A DNA stretch of 64,000 nucleotides from Herbiconiux ginsengi (GTDB taxonomy: Bacteria; Actinomycetota; Actinomycetes; Actinomycetales; Microbacteriaceae), in assembly GCF_900107435.1 (NCBI RefSeq), contig NZ_FNPZ01000001.1:468960-532959 (forward strand), in the 5' to 3' direction. The notes beneath the pieces were generated by a model. The model was given only the letters and a program-made list of their open reading frames with translations, ran no database searches and had not been told where the DNA came from. Both the position numbers and the translations under genes were made by a program. Every line of letters starts with the position of its first letter. Within the stretch, counting starts at the first letter, position 1. Positions 1 to 9,022 of this stretch are shown here, in pieces.

Positions 1-547
1 CCGCGATCTCGCTGTTCGACCGGCCCCGGCCCACCAGGACGAGCACCTCCCGCTCCCGCTCGGTGAGCGCGTTGAGTTCGCTCGCGCGGCGGGCCGGCAC
101 CGGTGTCGACGCCGTGAACGTCTCGACGAGCCGCTTCATCACGCGGGGCGCGATCAGGGCGTCGCCCGACGCGACCACGCGCACGGCCTGCACGAGGTCT
201 TCCGGAACCGCGTCTTTGAGCAGGAAACCGCTCGCGCCCGCCCGGAGGGCGTCGTGCACGTACTCGTCGATGTCGAACGTCGTCAGCACGAGCACGCGCG
301 GCGTGTGAGGATCGCCGCGCGACGGGGTCGTGAGTTCGCGCGTGGCGTCGATGCCGTTCATCACGGGCATCCTGACATCCATCAGCACCACGTCGGGTTT
401 GAGCGACCGACCGAGCGCGACGGCTTCTGCGCCGTCGCGCGCCTGACCGACCACACTGAGACCGTCTTGCGCGTCGAGGATCGCCGCGAACCCGGCACGC
501 ACCATCGCCTGGTCGTCGGCGATGAGGATGGTGGTGGTCACGGTCAC
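1..547 (-). CDS. NarL/FixJ-type response regulator (C-terminus cut by window edge)
   Basis: Receiver plus LuxR-type HTH regulator of a two-component system. The N-terminus reads TTTILIADDQ with the acidic pair of a receiver domain, and the phospho-acceptor lies in PDVVLMDVRMP. A conserved Lys is in FLLKDA, and the start of the helix-turn-helix (LTEREREVLVLVGRG) runs off the window, so the last 30 or so residues are missing. The GTG start at 547 overlaps the stop of the upstream sensor kinase as GTGA, which means translational coupling with its cognate kinase; a second in-frame GTG lies at 541. The target genes cannot be seen from here. Confidence 0.93.
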   Translation of the reverse strand, partial: MTVTTTILIADDQAMVRAGFAAILDAQDGLSVVGQARDGAEAVALGRSLKPDVVLMDVRMPVMNGIDATRELTTPSRGDPHTPRVLVLTTFDIDEYVHDALRAGASGFLLKDAVPEDLVQAVRVVASGDALIAPRVMKRLVETFTASTPVPARRASELNALTEREREVLVLVGRGRSNSEIA

Positions 548-1821
548 TCCGAAACGGTGGCGGGAAGGGGCAGATGCGCGGTCACGAGGTATCCTCCCTC
601 GTCGGTGGGTCCGTTTTCCAGCGTGCCGCCGACCAGCAGGGTGCGCTCGCGCATGCCGACCAGACCGTGGCCACCGGAACCGGGGCCGGGGCTCGCGTCC
701 GAACCGGGGCTGAGGCCGCCATCCGGTCCCCGGGTCTCCGCTCGCGGCGGTTCCACCCGGGCGGCTTCTCTTGGCGCCTCGTTCTCGATCGAGATGTCGA
801 CCGCTGCGGCGCTCCGGGTCACCGCGACCCGGGTCGCCGCGCCGGGGGCGTGACGCACGGCGTTGCTGAGCGACTCCTGCACGATGCGATAGGCCGCGAG
901 CGCGACCGCCGCCGGGGGCGTACCCGCACCGCTCACCGCCCAGTGCAGAGAGACGGGAACACCGGTCTTGCGCGCCGAGTCGATCAGGGTGGGGATGTCG
1001 AAGAGCCCCGGCTGCGGACCGAGACCGGTGGTGGCCTCCTCGTTGCGCAGCACACCGAGCAGCTGACGCATCTCGCCGAGCGCGCTTCGGGCGGTGGCGC
1101 CGATGTCGTCGAATTCCGCTGCGACGGCCGGATCGAGGTCGGGCAGCCGATACTTCGCCGACGACGCCTGCACCTGGATCACCGACATCCCGTGCGCCAC
1201 CACGTCGTGGAGTTCGCGAGCGATTCGGTTGCGTTCCTCGACGACCTCGCGGCGCCCCTGCTCTGCCACGGCGACCTGGCGCTCCCGGTCGAGCTGTGCG
1301 CGGATACTGCGCCGCTGCACGAGAAGCAGGGCGATCGCGAGCAGTCCGCCCGAGACGGCGGCGAACGGGATGGCGGAGGCGAGCGAGGTGTCGAAACCAC
1401 CGAATCGCTCCGGCGTGGTCGCGAGCACCACCGAGACGGCGAGAACGGAGACCAGCCACGACCCGATCGCCACCCGCCAGGTGGACACGAACGCGATGAC
1501 GACGATTACCGCCGCCTGGATGATGAGCGTCGTCACGGCCACCGGCCAGGGTGCGCCCTCGGAGTGCAGGCCGAGCAGCGGAAGCAGCACGAGCGGAATC
1601 ACCGAGAGCACGAGCGCGAGTCTCGGGCGCGCGGCGGCGAGCGGGATCAAGGCCGCCTGCAGCAGACCGATCACGAACGAGGCGGCGGGGGGCACCCCGT
1701 AGGCGGCCGTGTTCACCGGGATCGAGACGGAGGCGAGCACCACGGCGAGCACGCCGAGCGCGCCCCAGGCGAGCACGGTGGGGCGCCGGGTGGTCGGGTC
1801 AATCAGAGTGAACGGGCGCAT
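544..1821 (-). CDS. NarL-family sensor histidine kinase
   Basis: Membrane sensor kinase paired with the adjacent regulator. Several hydrophobic segments occupy the first 170 residues, followed by a HisKA_3 dimerisation helix with the phospho-accepting His in RIARELHDVVAHG. A HATPase_c domain follows (N-box ESLSNAVRHAPG, G-box GGHGLVGMRER). Between N-box and G-box sits a roughly 30-residue Pro/Gly/Ser/Asp-rich insertion that the family normally lacks. ATG 1821 is preferred; an in-frame GTG at 1842 has no Shine-Dalgarno and would lengthen the overlap with the upstream DedA gene. The stimulus is unknown. Confidence 0.9.
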   Translation of the reverse strand: MRPFTLIDPTTRRPTVLAWGALGVLAVVLASVSIPVNTAAYGVPPAASFVIGLLQAALIPLAAARPRLALVLSVIPLVLLPLLGLHSEGAPWPVAVTTLIIQAAVIVVIAFVSTWRVAIGSWLVSVLAVSVVLATTPERFGGFDTSLASAIPFAAVSGGLLAIALLLVQRRSIRAQLDRERQVAVAEQGRREVVEERNRIARELHDVVAHGMSVIQVQASSAKYRLPDLDPAVAAEFDDIGATARSALGEMRQLLGVLRNEEATTGLGPQPGLFDIPTLIDSARKTGVPVSLHWAVSGAGTPPAAVALAAYRIVQESLSNAVRHAPGAATRVAVTRSAAAVDISIENEAPREAARVEPPRAETRGPDGGLSPGSDASPGPGSGGHGLVGMRERTLLVGGTLENGPTDEGGYLVTAHLPLPATVSE

Positions 1822-2458
1822 GGTGTCCGTCAACTGTGGCACGGACGGCAGCGGTCGGTTCCGACGAGGTCGAGCGCGCCGCAGTGATCCGATCGATCAC
1901 CAGACCGATCGCGATCGCGAAGACCACGGCGACGACGGCTCCGAGAAGCGGGGTCTCGCGGAACCAGGCGCCGGCGAGCACACCGACGGCCACCGAATAC
2001 AGCGCCCAGGAGACGCCGGCGACGATCGAGAGCGGAACGAAGCGGCGGTAGGGGAAGCCCGTCGCACCTGCGGTGAGGTTGACCGCGATCCGGCCGACCG
2101 GGATGTAGCGACCCGTCACGATCAGCACGCCCGCCCGCTTGTCGAGGCCGCGGCGGGCCCAGTCGAACGCTCTGACGGAGCCCTCCCGGCGCATCCACCG
2201 GAATCGGGTGAGCCCGAGCCGACGCCCGAACCAGAACGTCAGGTTGTCTCCGGCGACGGCTCCGACGGCCGCGAGCAGGATCACGATCCACACGTTCGGC
2301 TGCCCCGTCGCGACGCCGAGTGCGGCCGCTGAGACCACGACGGTCTCGCTCGGCACGGGAGGGAAGAAGGCGTCGACGAACACGATCCCGATGATGAGGA
2401 GGTAGATCCAGGGCGAACCGGCGGCCGACAGGATGGCGTCGTTGAGTGCTTCGAACAT
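1799..2458 (-). CDS. DedA-family membrane protein
   Basis: Integral membrane protein of the DedA/VTT superfamily (219 aa, usual size), a family linked to lipid-carrier flipping and membrane homeostasis. The family signature is visible: a hydrophobic N-terminus with FFPPVPSE, then GDNLTFWFGRRLG, then a GRYIPVGRIAVNLTAG-type segment, then C-terminal membrane helices. Its 3' end overlaps the start of the histidine kinase, so the three genes down to the response regulator probably share a transcript. A GAGGAGACG-type ribosome site precedes the ATG. The substrate is not deducible. Confidence 0.92.
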   Translation of the reverse strand: MFEALNDAILSAAGSPWIYLLIIGIVFVDAFFPPVPSETVVVSAAALGVATGQPNVWIVILLAAVGAVAGDNLTFWFGRRLGLTRFRWMRREGSVRAFDWARRGLDKRAGVLIVTGRYIPVGRIAVNLTAGATGFPYRRFVPLSIVAGVSWALYSVAVGVLAGAWFRETPLLGAVVAVVFAIAIGLVIDRITAARSTSSEPTAAVRATVDGHHAPVHSD

Positions 2459-2689
2459 ACTCGTCTCCTCGATCTCGCCGGCCGCGGTCGTGACCGGCGA
2501 GTGAAGGCTACGTTCGGGCGGAGCCCCGGGACATCAACCCCTGGAACCGTTGCACCCCCTACTGCAGTATGAGATCGGACCGAAACCGGAGATCGGGCCT
2601 GGGGCACTCGATTGGCCTGTTGTCTCCGTTCGGCGCCCCGGTTACTGTGCCGAAGACGACACTGCGCGCGCAGTGTCGGAGGGAGTGGG

Positions 2690-3334
2690 ATGATCTCGGT
2701 CGCGGCCACCGCGGGGATGGCACTGGTGGCACTCGGCATGGTGCTGACCCCCGGCCCGAACATGATGTACCTCGTGTCGCGCAGCGTCAGCCAGGGCTGG
2801 CGGGCCGGGTTCGTCTCGCTCGCCGGCACCTTCGTGGGCTTTCTGGCCTACCTGTCGATGGCCAACCTGGGCCTCGCGGCCGTCTTCCTCGTGGTGCCGT
2901 GGCTCTACACGGCACTCAAGGTCGCCGGGGCCGCCTACCTGCTGTGGCTGGCGTGGAAGGCGCTCCGCCCGGGAGGGACCTCGGCTTTCGACACGAGATC
3001 GCTCCCGCGCGATTCCGCGCCGAAGCTCTTCCGCATGGGTCTCGTGACGAACCTGCTCAACCCCAAGGCGGCGATCATGTACCTCGCCCTGATCCCGCAG
3101 TTCATCGACCAGGCGGCGGGACACGTGATCGCCCAGGGGTTCCAGCTCGGCGCCGTGCAGATCGCGGTGAGCATGATCGTGAACGCCGCCATCATCCTGG
3201 CCGCCGGCGCCATCGCCGTCTTCCTCGGCCGCCGCCCGGCCTGGATGCGCTGGCAGCGCTGGGTCACCGGCACCCTTCTGGGTGCGGTCGGCGTGAAGCT
3301 GGCCGTGGATGCGCCGGCGCCCGCCACGGCCTGA
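2690..3334 (+). CDS. LysE/RhtB-family amino-acid exporter
   Basis: Membrane exporter of about 214 aa with six predicted helices. The N-terminus carries the family motif LTPGPNMMYLVSRS, followed by GWRAGFVSLAGTFVG and the LVTNLLNPKAAIMYLALIPQF block typical of LysE/RhtB proteins. The ATG at 2690 is chosen because GGAGGGAG lies just upstream. The gene is monocistronic on the plus strand between two minus-strand genes. Substrate specificity (Lys, Thr, homoserine lactone or other) cannot be read from the sequence. Confidence 0.92.
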   Translation: MISVAATAGMALVALGMVLTPGPNMMYLVSRSVSQGWRAGFVSLAGTFVGFLAYLSMANLGLAAVFLVVPWLYTALKVAGAAYLLWLAWKALRPGGTSAFDTRSLPRDSAPKLFRMGLVTNLLNPKAAIMYLALIPQFIDQAAGHVIAQGFQLGAVQIAVSMIVNAAIILAAGAIAVFLGRRPAWMRWQRWVTGTLLGAVGVKLAVDAPAPATA

Positions 3335-3347
3335 ACGCACTTGTGGC

Positions 3348-4709
3348 TCACGGCATCGGAGTACCCGGGCGGGAAGGGCTGACGTTCTGACCTCCGGGGC
3401 GAGGAGCATTCCGCTCCAGCGCCCGCACGGTGTGCGAGTAGCCCACGATCTCGTGCCCGACCACCTCCACCACCGCGCTGAGCGCGACCAGGGCGATCAC
3501 GGCGACCAGCGCGGCGAGGTCGACAGTGTCGTGGGCGTCGAAGGGCTCATCCGTGCCGGCGATCACGGCGACCACGATCGCCGCGACCAGGGGCACCAGC
3601 GTGGCGGCGAGCAGGGGGATGTGCGTGAGGTCGTACGACCGCATCAGGATGCTCCACAGCAGGAAGACGAGCACGATCACGGCTCCCACCGGCACGACCA
3701 GCGCGACGGTGATCCCGAGCAGGGTCAGCTCACCACCCTCGAGCGCTTCGGCGGCCAGCCGCAGGCCCGCGCCGACAGCGGGGATCGCGGCCCACACCAG
3801 CAAGTGCGTGTACCTCCACGCGAAAACCCGCTCGGGCCGGCGCCGGAGCATGACCGCCGAGGGCACGAGGTAGTAGGCCCACCAGATCCCGGCGGCCAGC
3901 ACGAGCCCGGATGCCGCGATCATCACCGCGCCCACCGACCAGCCCTGCTCCTCGGTCAGCACCACGACCGTGCGCGTGGTCGCGGCCACCACCTCGCCGA
4001 GCGCGATGAGGGTGAGCAACCCGAAGCGTTCGGCGATGTGTCCCGGTTCCCACGGTGTGCGGCCGAGGCGCTGCTCGATCAGCACCCGCACGACCATCTC
4101 GATGCCGACCAGCACGGCGAGCGCGACCACGGCGACGATCGCCGGCATCGGGATGATCGCGGTGAGCAGCCAGCCGAGTTGCGCGAGTGAGACCGTGACC
4201 GCGTAGGCACGTGCGGATCGCCGGTGCTCCTCGTCCTGCCGAGCGGCCCGGAGCCAGAGCAGGATGAGCGGAACGCGCATCACCAGGTAGCCGATGGCGA
4301 TGAACAGGTTGTTCGGGTTCTGCCCTTCGGCGGCGTCGTGGAAGCTCTGGGGCAATCCGAAGACGAGCACGAGAGCGCCGACCATCTGCACGATCGTGGC
4401 GACCCGGAAGATCGCGTCGTCGTTGCCGTAGGCGGAGGCGTACCAGGTGAAGTTCAGCCACGACCACCCGACGGCGAAGATCGCGAAGAGGTAGGCGCCG
4501 ATGCCAGCCGCCACGTGCCCGTCGGCGATGGACGCGGCGACCTCCTCGGCGGCGGCGCCGAACGCGATCACGTAGACGAGGTCGTAGAGCAGCTCGAGCG
4601 GTGTCACCTGCCGGCCGCGCCCCCGGGGCACGATGTTCGTCAACGGACGCAATCGGTGCCGCAGGTCGTTCTTCAGTTCCGACCTGAGCTGCGCGTCGTC
4701 GTGACTCAT
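3348..4709 (-). CDS. Low-temperature-requirement A (LtrA) family membrane protein
   Basis: Polytopic membrane protein with about a dozen hydrophobic stretches. The conserved LtrA N-terminal block is clear: VTPLELLYDLVYVIAFGAAAEEVA, then WLNFTWYASAYGNDD, and later RFGLLTLIALGEVV. The family is named from a Listeria cold-sensitivity gene; its biochemical activity is unknown. The start MSHDD at 4709 is preferred over the upstream in-frame ATG because the conserved region follows directly. The gene ends 13 bp from the convergent LysE gene, so any terminator must lie within coding sequence. Confidence 0.9.
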   Translation of the reverse strand: MSHDDAQLRSELKNDLRHRLRPLTNIVPRGRGRQVTPLELLYDLVYVIAFGAAAEEVAASIADGHVAAGIGAYLFAIFAVGWSWLNFTWYASAYGNDDAIFRVATIVQMVGALVLVFGLPQSFHDAAEGQNPNNLFIAIGYLVMRVPLILLWLRAARQDEEHRRSARAYAVTVSLAQLGWLLTAIIPMPAIVAVVALAVLVGIEMVVRVLIEQRLGRTPWEPGHIAERFGLLTLIALGEVVAATTRTVVVLTEEQGWSVGAVMIAASGLVLAAGIWWAYYLVPSAVMLRRRPERVFAWRYTHLLVWAAIPAVGAGLRLAAEALEGGELTLLGITVALVVPVGAVIVLVFLLWSILMRSYDLTHIPLLAATLVPLVAAIVVAVIAGTDEPFDAHDTVDLAALVAVIALVALSAVVEVVGHEIVGYSHTVRALERNAPRPGGQNVSPSRPGTPMP

Positions 4710-4787
4710 CCCGACCTCCGAAAGCGTGTGCACACATTGGACCACATCGCTCCCGGTCGAGTCGATCACCGACCGACGGGTGGGGCG

Positions 4788-5141
4788 CTACTCGTGGAGC
4801 AGGGTGCGGAGTGCGCTGATGCGGCCGTCGCGGACGGTGATCAGGTCGATGCCCCGCGCAACCGGCGAGCCACTCGGACCGAAGGTCCAGGCCAGGGCGG
4901 CCGTGTCCGACCCGGTGTAGGCCAGGCCGTCGTGCTCGAAGATGAAGTCGGCGGGGGCGCCGTCGATCAGTGCGGCGGCCTTCTTCTCGAGGGCGTCGCG
5001 ACCCGTCACCGTGCCCTCGGGGTCGGTGAAGGCGACGTCGTCGGTGTAGGTGGCGTCGATCGCTGCGCGGCGCGATGCGACGTCACGGTTGCCGAAGACC
5101 TGGTGCAGGTTCGCGGCGAGCAGTTCGGCGGGAGTGGCCAT
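4788..5141 (-). CDS. NTF2-like / SnoaL-fold small protein
   Basis: A 117-aa single-domain protein with the cone-shaped NTF2-like pattern: an N-terminal helix (ELLAANLHQVFG), YTDDVAFTDPEGTVTGRDAL, a strand pair around FIEHDGLAYTG, and a closing ITVRDGRISALRTL. Proteins of this type are often annotated nuclear transport factor 2 family and may be isomerases, hydrolases or ligand binders; no catalytic set can be assigned. ATG 5141 is chosen because all homologous-looking sequence begins there. Confidence 0.82.
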   Translation of the reverse strand: MATPAELLAANLHQVFGNRDVASRRAAIDATYTDDVAFTDPEGTVTGRDALEKKAAALIDGAPADFIFEHDGLAYTGSDTAALAWTFGPSGSPVARGIDLITVRDGRISALRTLLHE

Positions 5142-5279
5142 GTCATGTCCTAAGGGTCTCGGGGGCGGGGGGCAGCGCTGATCTGGATCGGGTTGATGCG
5201 ACTGTACCCCCGGTCGAGCCCACCGCGCCCGCCGTCGAAACGGATCGGGTCGGGCCTGTGCCCGGCCGCGGCGCACGGG

Positions 5280-6194
5280 TCACCCGCTGAACTCGAGCGA
5301 CGGCTCGTCGCTCACCGACAACGTCAGCACGGCTTTGCCGATCAGCTCCTCCTGCTCGAGATCGGCCTCGAGCCGGCGGAGCTGCGCCGCCACGCCGTTC
5401 TCGGGCTCATCGCCCACCAGGTCGACCGCAGCCACCAGGAAGAGCGTGCCCGGTCCGCTGAACTCGAGGTACAGCGACGTCACCCGGTCGATCTCCGGAT
5501 GCGCGAGCAACGTGCGGCCCACCTGCATCCGGAACATGTCGGTCGGCCCCGCGCCGAGAAGGTAACGCCGGTTGCGGCTGATCAGGATCAACGCCACCCC
5601 GCCCAGCAGCACGCCGATCGCGATCGAGCCCAGCGCATCCCACATCGGATCGCCCGTCACCTGGTGCAGACCGATACCGGTCGCGGCGAGCACCAGACCG
5701 ATCAGCGCAGCGGTGTCCTCGAAGAACACCGAGCGCAGCGTCGTGTCCGAACCGTTCACCACGTAGTCGAAGAAGCCGCGCCGGTAGCGCCGGGCGGTGC
5801 GTCGGCCCTGCATCACCGACTGCGACAGCGAGAAGCCCTCGAGCACGAAGGCCACCGCGAGCACGATGTAGTTCAGGGTGTAGTTCTCCACGGCCTCCGG
5901 AGCGGCGAGGCTCTGGATGCCGTGATACACCGACACGACCGCGCCCACGGTGAAGATGCCGAAAGCCGCGAACAGCGAGAAGATGTAGGCGTCGCGGCCG
6001 TGGCCGAGCGGATGCATCGCATCGGGCTTCTTCTCGGCCCGCCGGTCGGCGATCAGCAAGAAGATCTCGTTGCCCGCATCCGCCCACGAATGCGCGGCCT
6101 CGGCGAGCATCGACGCCGACCCGGTGAGACCGGCCACGATCGACTTCGCGAGGGCGACGAGGATGTTGGCGATGAACGCGATGACGACGGTCAT
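5280..6194 (-). CDS. Cation diffusion facilitator (CDF) metal transporter
   Basis: Six-helix divalent-metal/proton antiporter of 304 aa. The metal-binding HxxxD of TM2 is seen as AEAAHSWADAGNE (His35, Asp39). This is followed by KPDAMHPLGHGRDAYIFSLFAA, the loop typical of FieF-like CDF proteins, and a cytoplasmic C-terminal domain with the HPEIDRVTSLYLEFSGPG region. Zn2+, Fe2+ or Mn2+ efflux is the usual role. It stands alone between minus-strand neighbours, and no metal-responsive regulator is adjacent. Confidence 0.92.
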   Translation of the reverse strand: MTVVIAFIANILVALAKSIVAGLTGSASMLAEAAHSWADAGNEIFLLIADRRAEKKPDAMHPLGHGRDAYIFSLFAAFGIFTVGAVVSVYHGIQSLAAPEAVENYTLNYIVLAVAFVLEGFSLSQSVMQGRRTARRYRRGFFDYVVNGSDTTLRSVFFEDTAALIGLVLAATGIGLHQVTGDPMWDALGSIAIGVLLGGVALILISRNRRYLLGAGPTDMFRMQVGRTLLAHPEIDRVTSLYLEFSGPGTLFLVAAVDLVGDEPENGVAAQLRRLEADLEQEELIGKAVLTLSVSDEPSLEFSG

Positions 6195-6236
6195 GCGATG
6201 AATCTACGCCGCCGTCACACGCCGCTCATGGATCCG

Positions 6237-7451
6237 TCACGCGTCCTCGGGCCGAGCGCGCCTGCTTCCGAACGCCGCCGTGAGCGCGACCAGCACCGGG
6301 AGGAGGCAGAGCCCCGACACGGCGAGGTAGCCTGCGCGGGGGCCTGCGGCATCTACCACGAGTCCTCCGAGTGGGCCACCGAGCGCCATGCCGGCAAGAA
6401 TCGCGGTGTTGGCCCAGGAGAGCGCCTCGGTCACGACGCGTCGGGGCACCAGCGCCTCCACGGCACGATTGGCGCCGACCGTGTACGGGGTCACGGCGGC
6501 ACCCGCGAAGAAGCCGAACACCATGATCCAGATCGTGTCGGGCGCGAACGCGAGTGGGGCGAATGCGACCGCGAGGAACAGGGCGGTGGCGACGAAGAGC
6601 CGGAACGGGCTCAAGCGATCGGGCAGCGCTCCCAGCACGAAGCCGCCGAGGATGCTTCCCACCGAATACACGCTCAGGATCACGCCCGCCAATTCGGGCA
6701 CTCCATCACGCTGGGAGATCGCCACCGCACTGACGTTGTCGACCCCGAACGAGACACCCACGACGAAACCGGCGATGAGCACGGCCATCAGGCGCGCTGA
6801 GCCCAGAGGAGTGAATCCGGGTCGGCGGACCTCGGTGTCCGGTTCGTGCGGAGGGGTGTCGGTCGCTCGTTGCGCCGCGAGGATGAGGCTTCCTGCGAAG
6901 CCGCACGCCCCCGACAGAACGAGACCCACTGCGGGATCGACGGCCGCCGCGATGAGGGCGGCCACCGCGGGGCCGATGATCCAGACCATCTCGTCGAGGA
7001 TCGCCTCGAGCGCGAACGCCGTCTTCAGCTGGGGCGCGTCACCGTAGCGATGCGACCAGCGCGCTCGGGTGAAGGAGCCGATCGGCGCGACGGTCGCACC
7101 AGCGATCCCGGCGAGCACGACGAACAGGAGCGCCGGGACGTGTGCGTGACCGGCGATCACGAGAAGCAGCACGGAGAGGAGATGCGTGACGGCGAAGATC
7201 CGGAGCAGACGCCGCTGGCCGTGACGGTCGGCCAGGCGGCCCAGGACCGGCCCCATGACGGCACCGGTGGCGATCACCACGCCGGAGACGAGGCCGCCGA
7301 GTGCGAAGGAATCCGTGGTGCGCTGGAACAGCAGGAAGGTCGCGAATCCCAGGATCGCAGCGGGCACCCGCGCGAGGAAGCCGCCGAGGGCGATGCTCGC
7401 GTGATGCTGCGGCCGGAGCACCTCGATGTACGGGGCGAAGAGCGTCTTCAC
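6237..7451 (-). CDS. Major facilitator superfamily transporter
   Basis: A protein of about 404 aa with 12 hydrophobic segments. The loop between TM2 and TM3 reads GPVLGRLADRHGQRR, the MFS signature, and a related GALPDRLSPFR occurs in the second half. The GTG start at 7451 (VKTLFAPYIEVL) is preferred; the longer open frame upstream is Arg-rich and lies in the fucosidase. It begins 41 bp after the GH29 gene and may be co-transcribed with it, making it a possible sugar or glycoside transporter, but its family is not specific for sugars. Confidence 0.88.
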   Translation of the reverse strand: MKTLFAPYIEVLRPQHHASIALGGFLARVPAAILGFATFLLFQRTTDSFALGGLVSGVVIATGAVMGPVLGRLADRHGQRRLLRIFAVTHLLSVLLLVIAGHAHVPALLFVVLAGIAGATVAPIGSFTRARWSHRYGDAPQLKTAFALEAILDEMVWIIGPAVAALIAAAVDPAVGLVLSGACGFAGSLILAAQRATDTPPHEPDTEVRRPGFTPLGSARLMAVLIAGFVVGVSFGVDNVSAVAISQRDGVPELAGVILSVYSVGSILGGFVLGALPDRLSPFRLFVATALFLAVAFAPLAFAPDTIWIMVFGFFAGAAVTPYTVGANRAVEALVPRRVVTEALSWANTAILAGMALGGPLGGLVVDAAGPRAGYLAVSGLCLLPVLVALTAAFGSRRARPEDA

Positions 7452-7492
7452 GGCTCCGGTCCGGGCAGAGCGGGTGCGGGAGCCACGCGGGG

Positions 7493-8884
7493 TCAGGCGA
7501 GCGAGAAGTCGATACGAGCCGGCTGGGCCGCGGATGTCGCGTCGACTCCGGAGACCAGCACGCGACCCCCGACGGCCTCCGCGGTCACCGGGCTGCCGTC
7601 GGGCAGGCGCGCTGAGGCGAGGTCGACCGCAGCGGGATCGAGGGCGAGCTCGACGGGGGCTCCGGCGATGAAACCGTCGCCGTCGGCCCACACGAAGGCG
7701 TGCAGGGCGTCGGCGGAGCGCGTCCAGCGCACCCACGGCCGTCCGTCGGCGCTCCCCGCTGGCGGTTCGCTCGGCGACGCGAGCGAGCCAGCCGGCCGGG
7801 AGCCGAAGATCGCGCTGCCGTGCTCGGCGTTGAAGGCGCCGAGCGCTTCGAGGGTTCGCCGCTGCAGCTCGGGCACGAGGCCCTCGGCGGTGAGGCCGAT
7901 GTTCAGCAGGAAGTTGCCTCCGCGCGCCACCACGTCGACGAAGTGCCGGATGGCGGCCGGTCCGCTCAACGAGGTGGTCTCGTCTTCGAGGCGGTTGTAG
8001 CCGAAGGAGTAGCCGACGCCGCGGCAGTTCTCCCAGGCATCCGTTCCTTCCACCTCGAGCCCGTTCTCGTATTCGCTCGTGCGGAAGTCCCAGTGCGTCT
8101 CACCCCAGCGGTCGTTGACCACGCCGTCGGGCCGCGCGGCGTAGAACAGGTCGAACATCTCCACCAGACTCTTGGGCCCCTCCGGCTTGCCGGCGTCGGG
8201 CCACTCGATGTCGCCCCAGAGCACTTCGGGCCGGTAGCGCGCCACGAGGTCGGCGACGTGGTCGAAGGCGTAGGCGGCGTACTCCGCATCCACCGGCCGG
8301 GTCTCGGGCAGGTCGTCGGCCGTGATGGGCGGGTTCTGCCCGACGTGCCAGTCGAGGCCCCCGCTGTAGTAGACGCCGAACCGCACCCCGGCCGCCTCCG
8401 CCGCCGCGCGGAACTCCTCGATCAGGTCGCGTCGCGGACCACGGCGCACGGTGTTGCGGTCGCCGGTGCCGGGCGCGTCCCAGAGGGTGACGCCGTCGTG
8501 GTGCTTGGTGGTCGGCACGAAGTAGCGCGCCCCGGTCGACGCGACGAGCGCCATCACGTCGTCGGCGTCGAATCGATCGGCCGTCCACGCGTCGAGGAAA
8601 TCGTCGTACGGCGCACCGCCGTAGACCTCCTGCTGGTGCTCGCGAGCGGGAGCCCCCTCGATGCGGATCGTGTTGTAGTACCACTCGGCATAGGGATTGT
8701 GCCGGAACCAGTACTCCTTCTCGATGGTGCCGAGCGCACCGATCGGCTCGGCCCACGCGGGCACGGAATACGGACCCCAGTGCACGAAGATGCCGAGCTT
8801 CGCGTCGAGATACCACTCGGGCGTCTCCCGCGCGAAACGGCGGTACTGCGGCGGGCGTTCGGGGTCGGATTTGAACATGGCCAC
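7493..8884 (-). CDS. Alpha-L-fucosidase (GH29), first copy
   Basis: Glycoside hydrolase family 29 (463 aa, no signal peptide, so cytoplasmic). GH29 enzymes are retaining; the nucleophile Asp is expected in EVLWGDIEWPD near residue 223. Other family blocks seen are KLGIFVHWGPYSVPAWAE at the N-terminus, YFVPTTKHHDGVTLWD, and RGGNFLLNIGLTAEG. The GTG at 8884 is chosen because GAGGAG lies six bases upstream. It sits 37 bp downstream of a 14-bp operator-like palindrome shared with the mannosidase/fucosidase region, so it probably belongs to the same regulon. Confidence 0.94.
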   Translation of the reverse strand: MAMFKSDPERPPQYRRFARETPEWYLDAKLGIFVHWGPYSVPAWAEPIGALGTIEKEYWFRHNPYAEWYYNTIRIEGAPAREHQQEVYGGAPYDDFLDAWTADRFDADDVMALVASTGARYFVPTTKHHDGVTLWDAPGTGDRNTVRRGPRRDLIEEFRAAAEAAGVRFGVYYSGGLDWHVGQNPPITADDLPETRPVDAEYAAYAFDHVADLVARYRPEVLWGDIEWPDAGKPEGPKSLVEMFDLFYAARPDGVVNDRWGETHWDFRTSEYENGLEVEGTDAWENCRGVGYSFGYNRLEDETTSLSGPAAIRHFVDVVARGGNFLLNIGLTAEGLVPELQRRTLEALGAFNAEHGSAIFGSRPAGSLASPSEPPAGSADGRPWVRWTRSADALHAFVWADGDGFIAGAPVELALDPAAVDLASARLPDGSPVTAEAVGGRVLVSGVDATSAAQPARIDFSLA

Positions 8885-8920
8885 GAAGGACTCCTCATCG
8901 AGCGGGATGCACGGAACACA

Positions 8921-8934
8921 TTTCCTACAGGAAA
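8921..8934. promoter_or_regulatory. Operator-like palindrome upstream of first GH29 gene
   Basis: TTTCCTACAGGAAA: six-base arms TTTCCT/AGGAAA around a two-base centre. The same core (TTTCCTATAGG) occurs twice in the divergent GH29/GH38 intergenic region about 8.6 kb away. It lies 37 bp from the start codon, within the expected promoter. The GntR/FCD gene of the cluster is the nearest candidate for the protein that binds it (inference). Confidence 0.65.
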
Positions 8935-9022
8935 CAGCCTATGGCATTTGCATCCGTTAGCCCAGTACTCCCAGGCGTCCGCCGATAGGATCGGAGCGAC
9001 ATCCGACGCCCGGAGGAGACCC

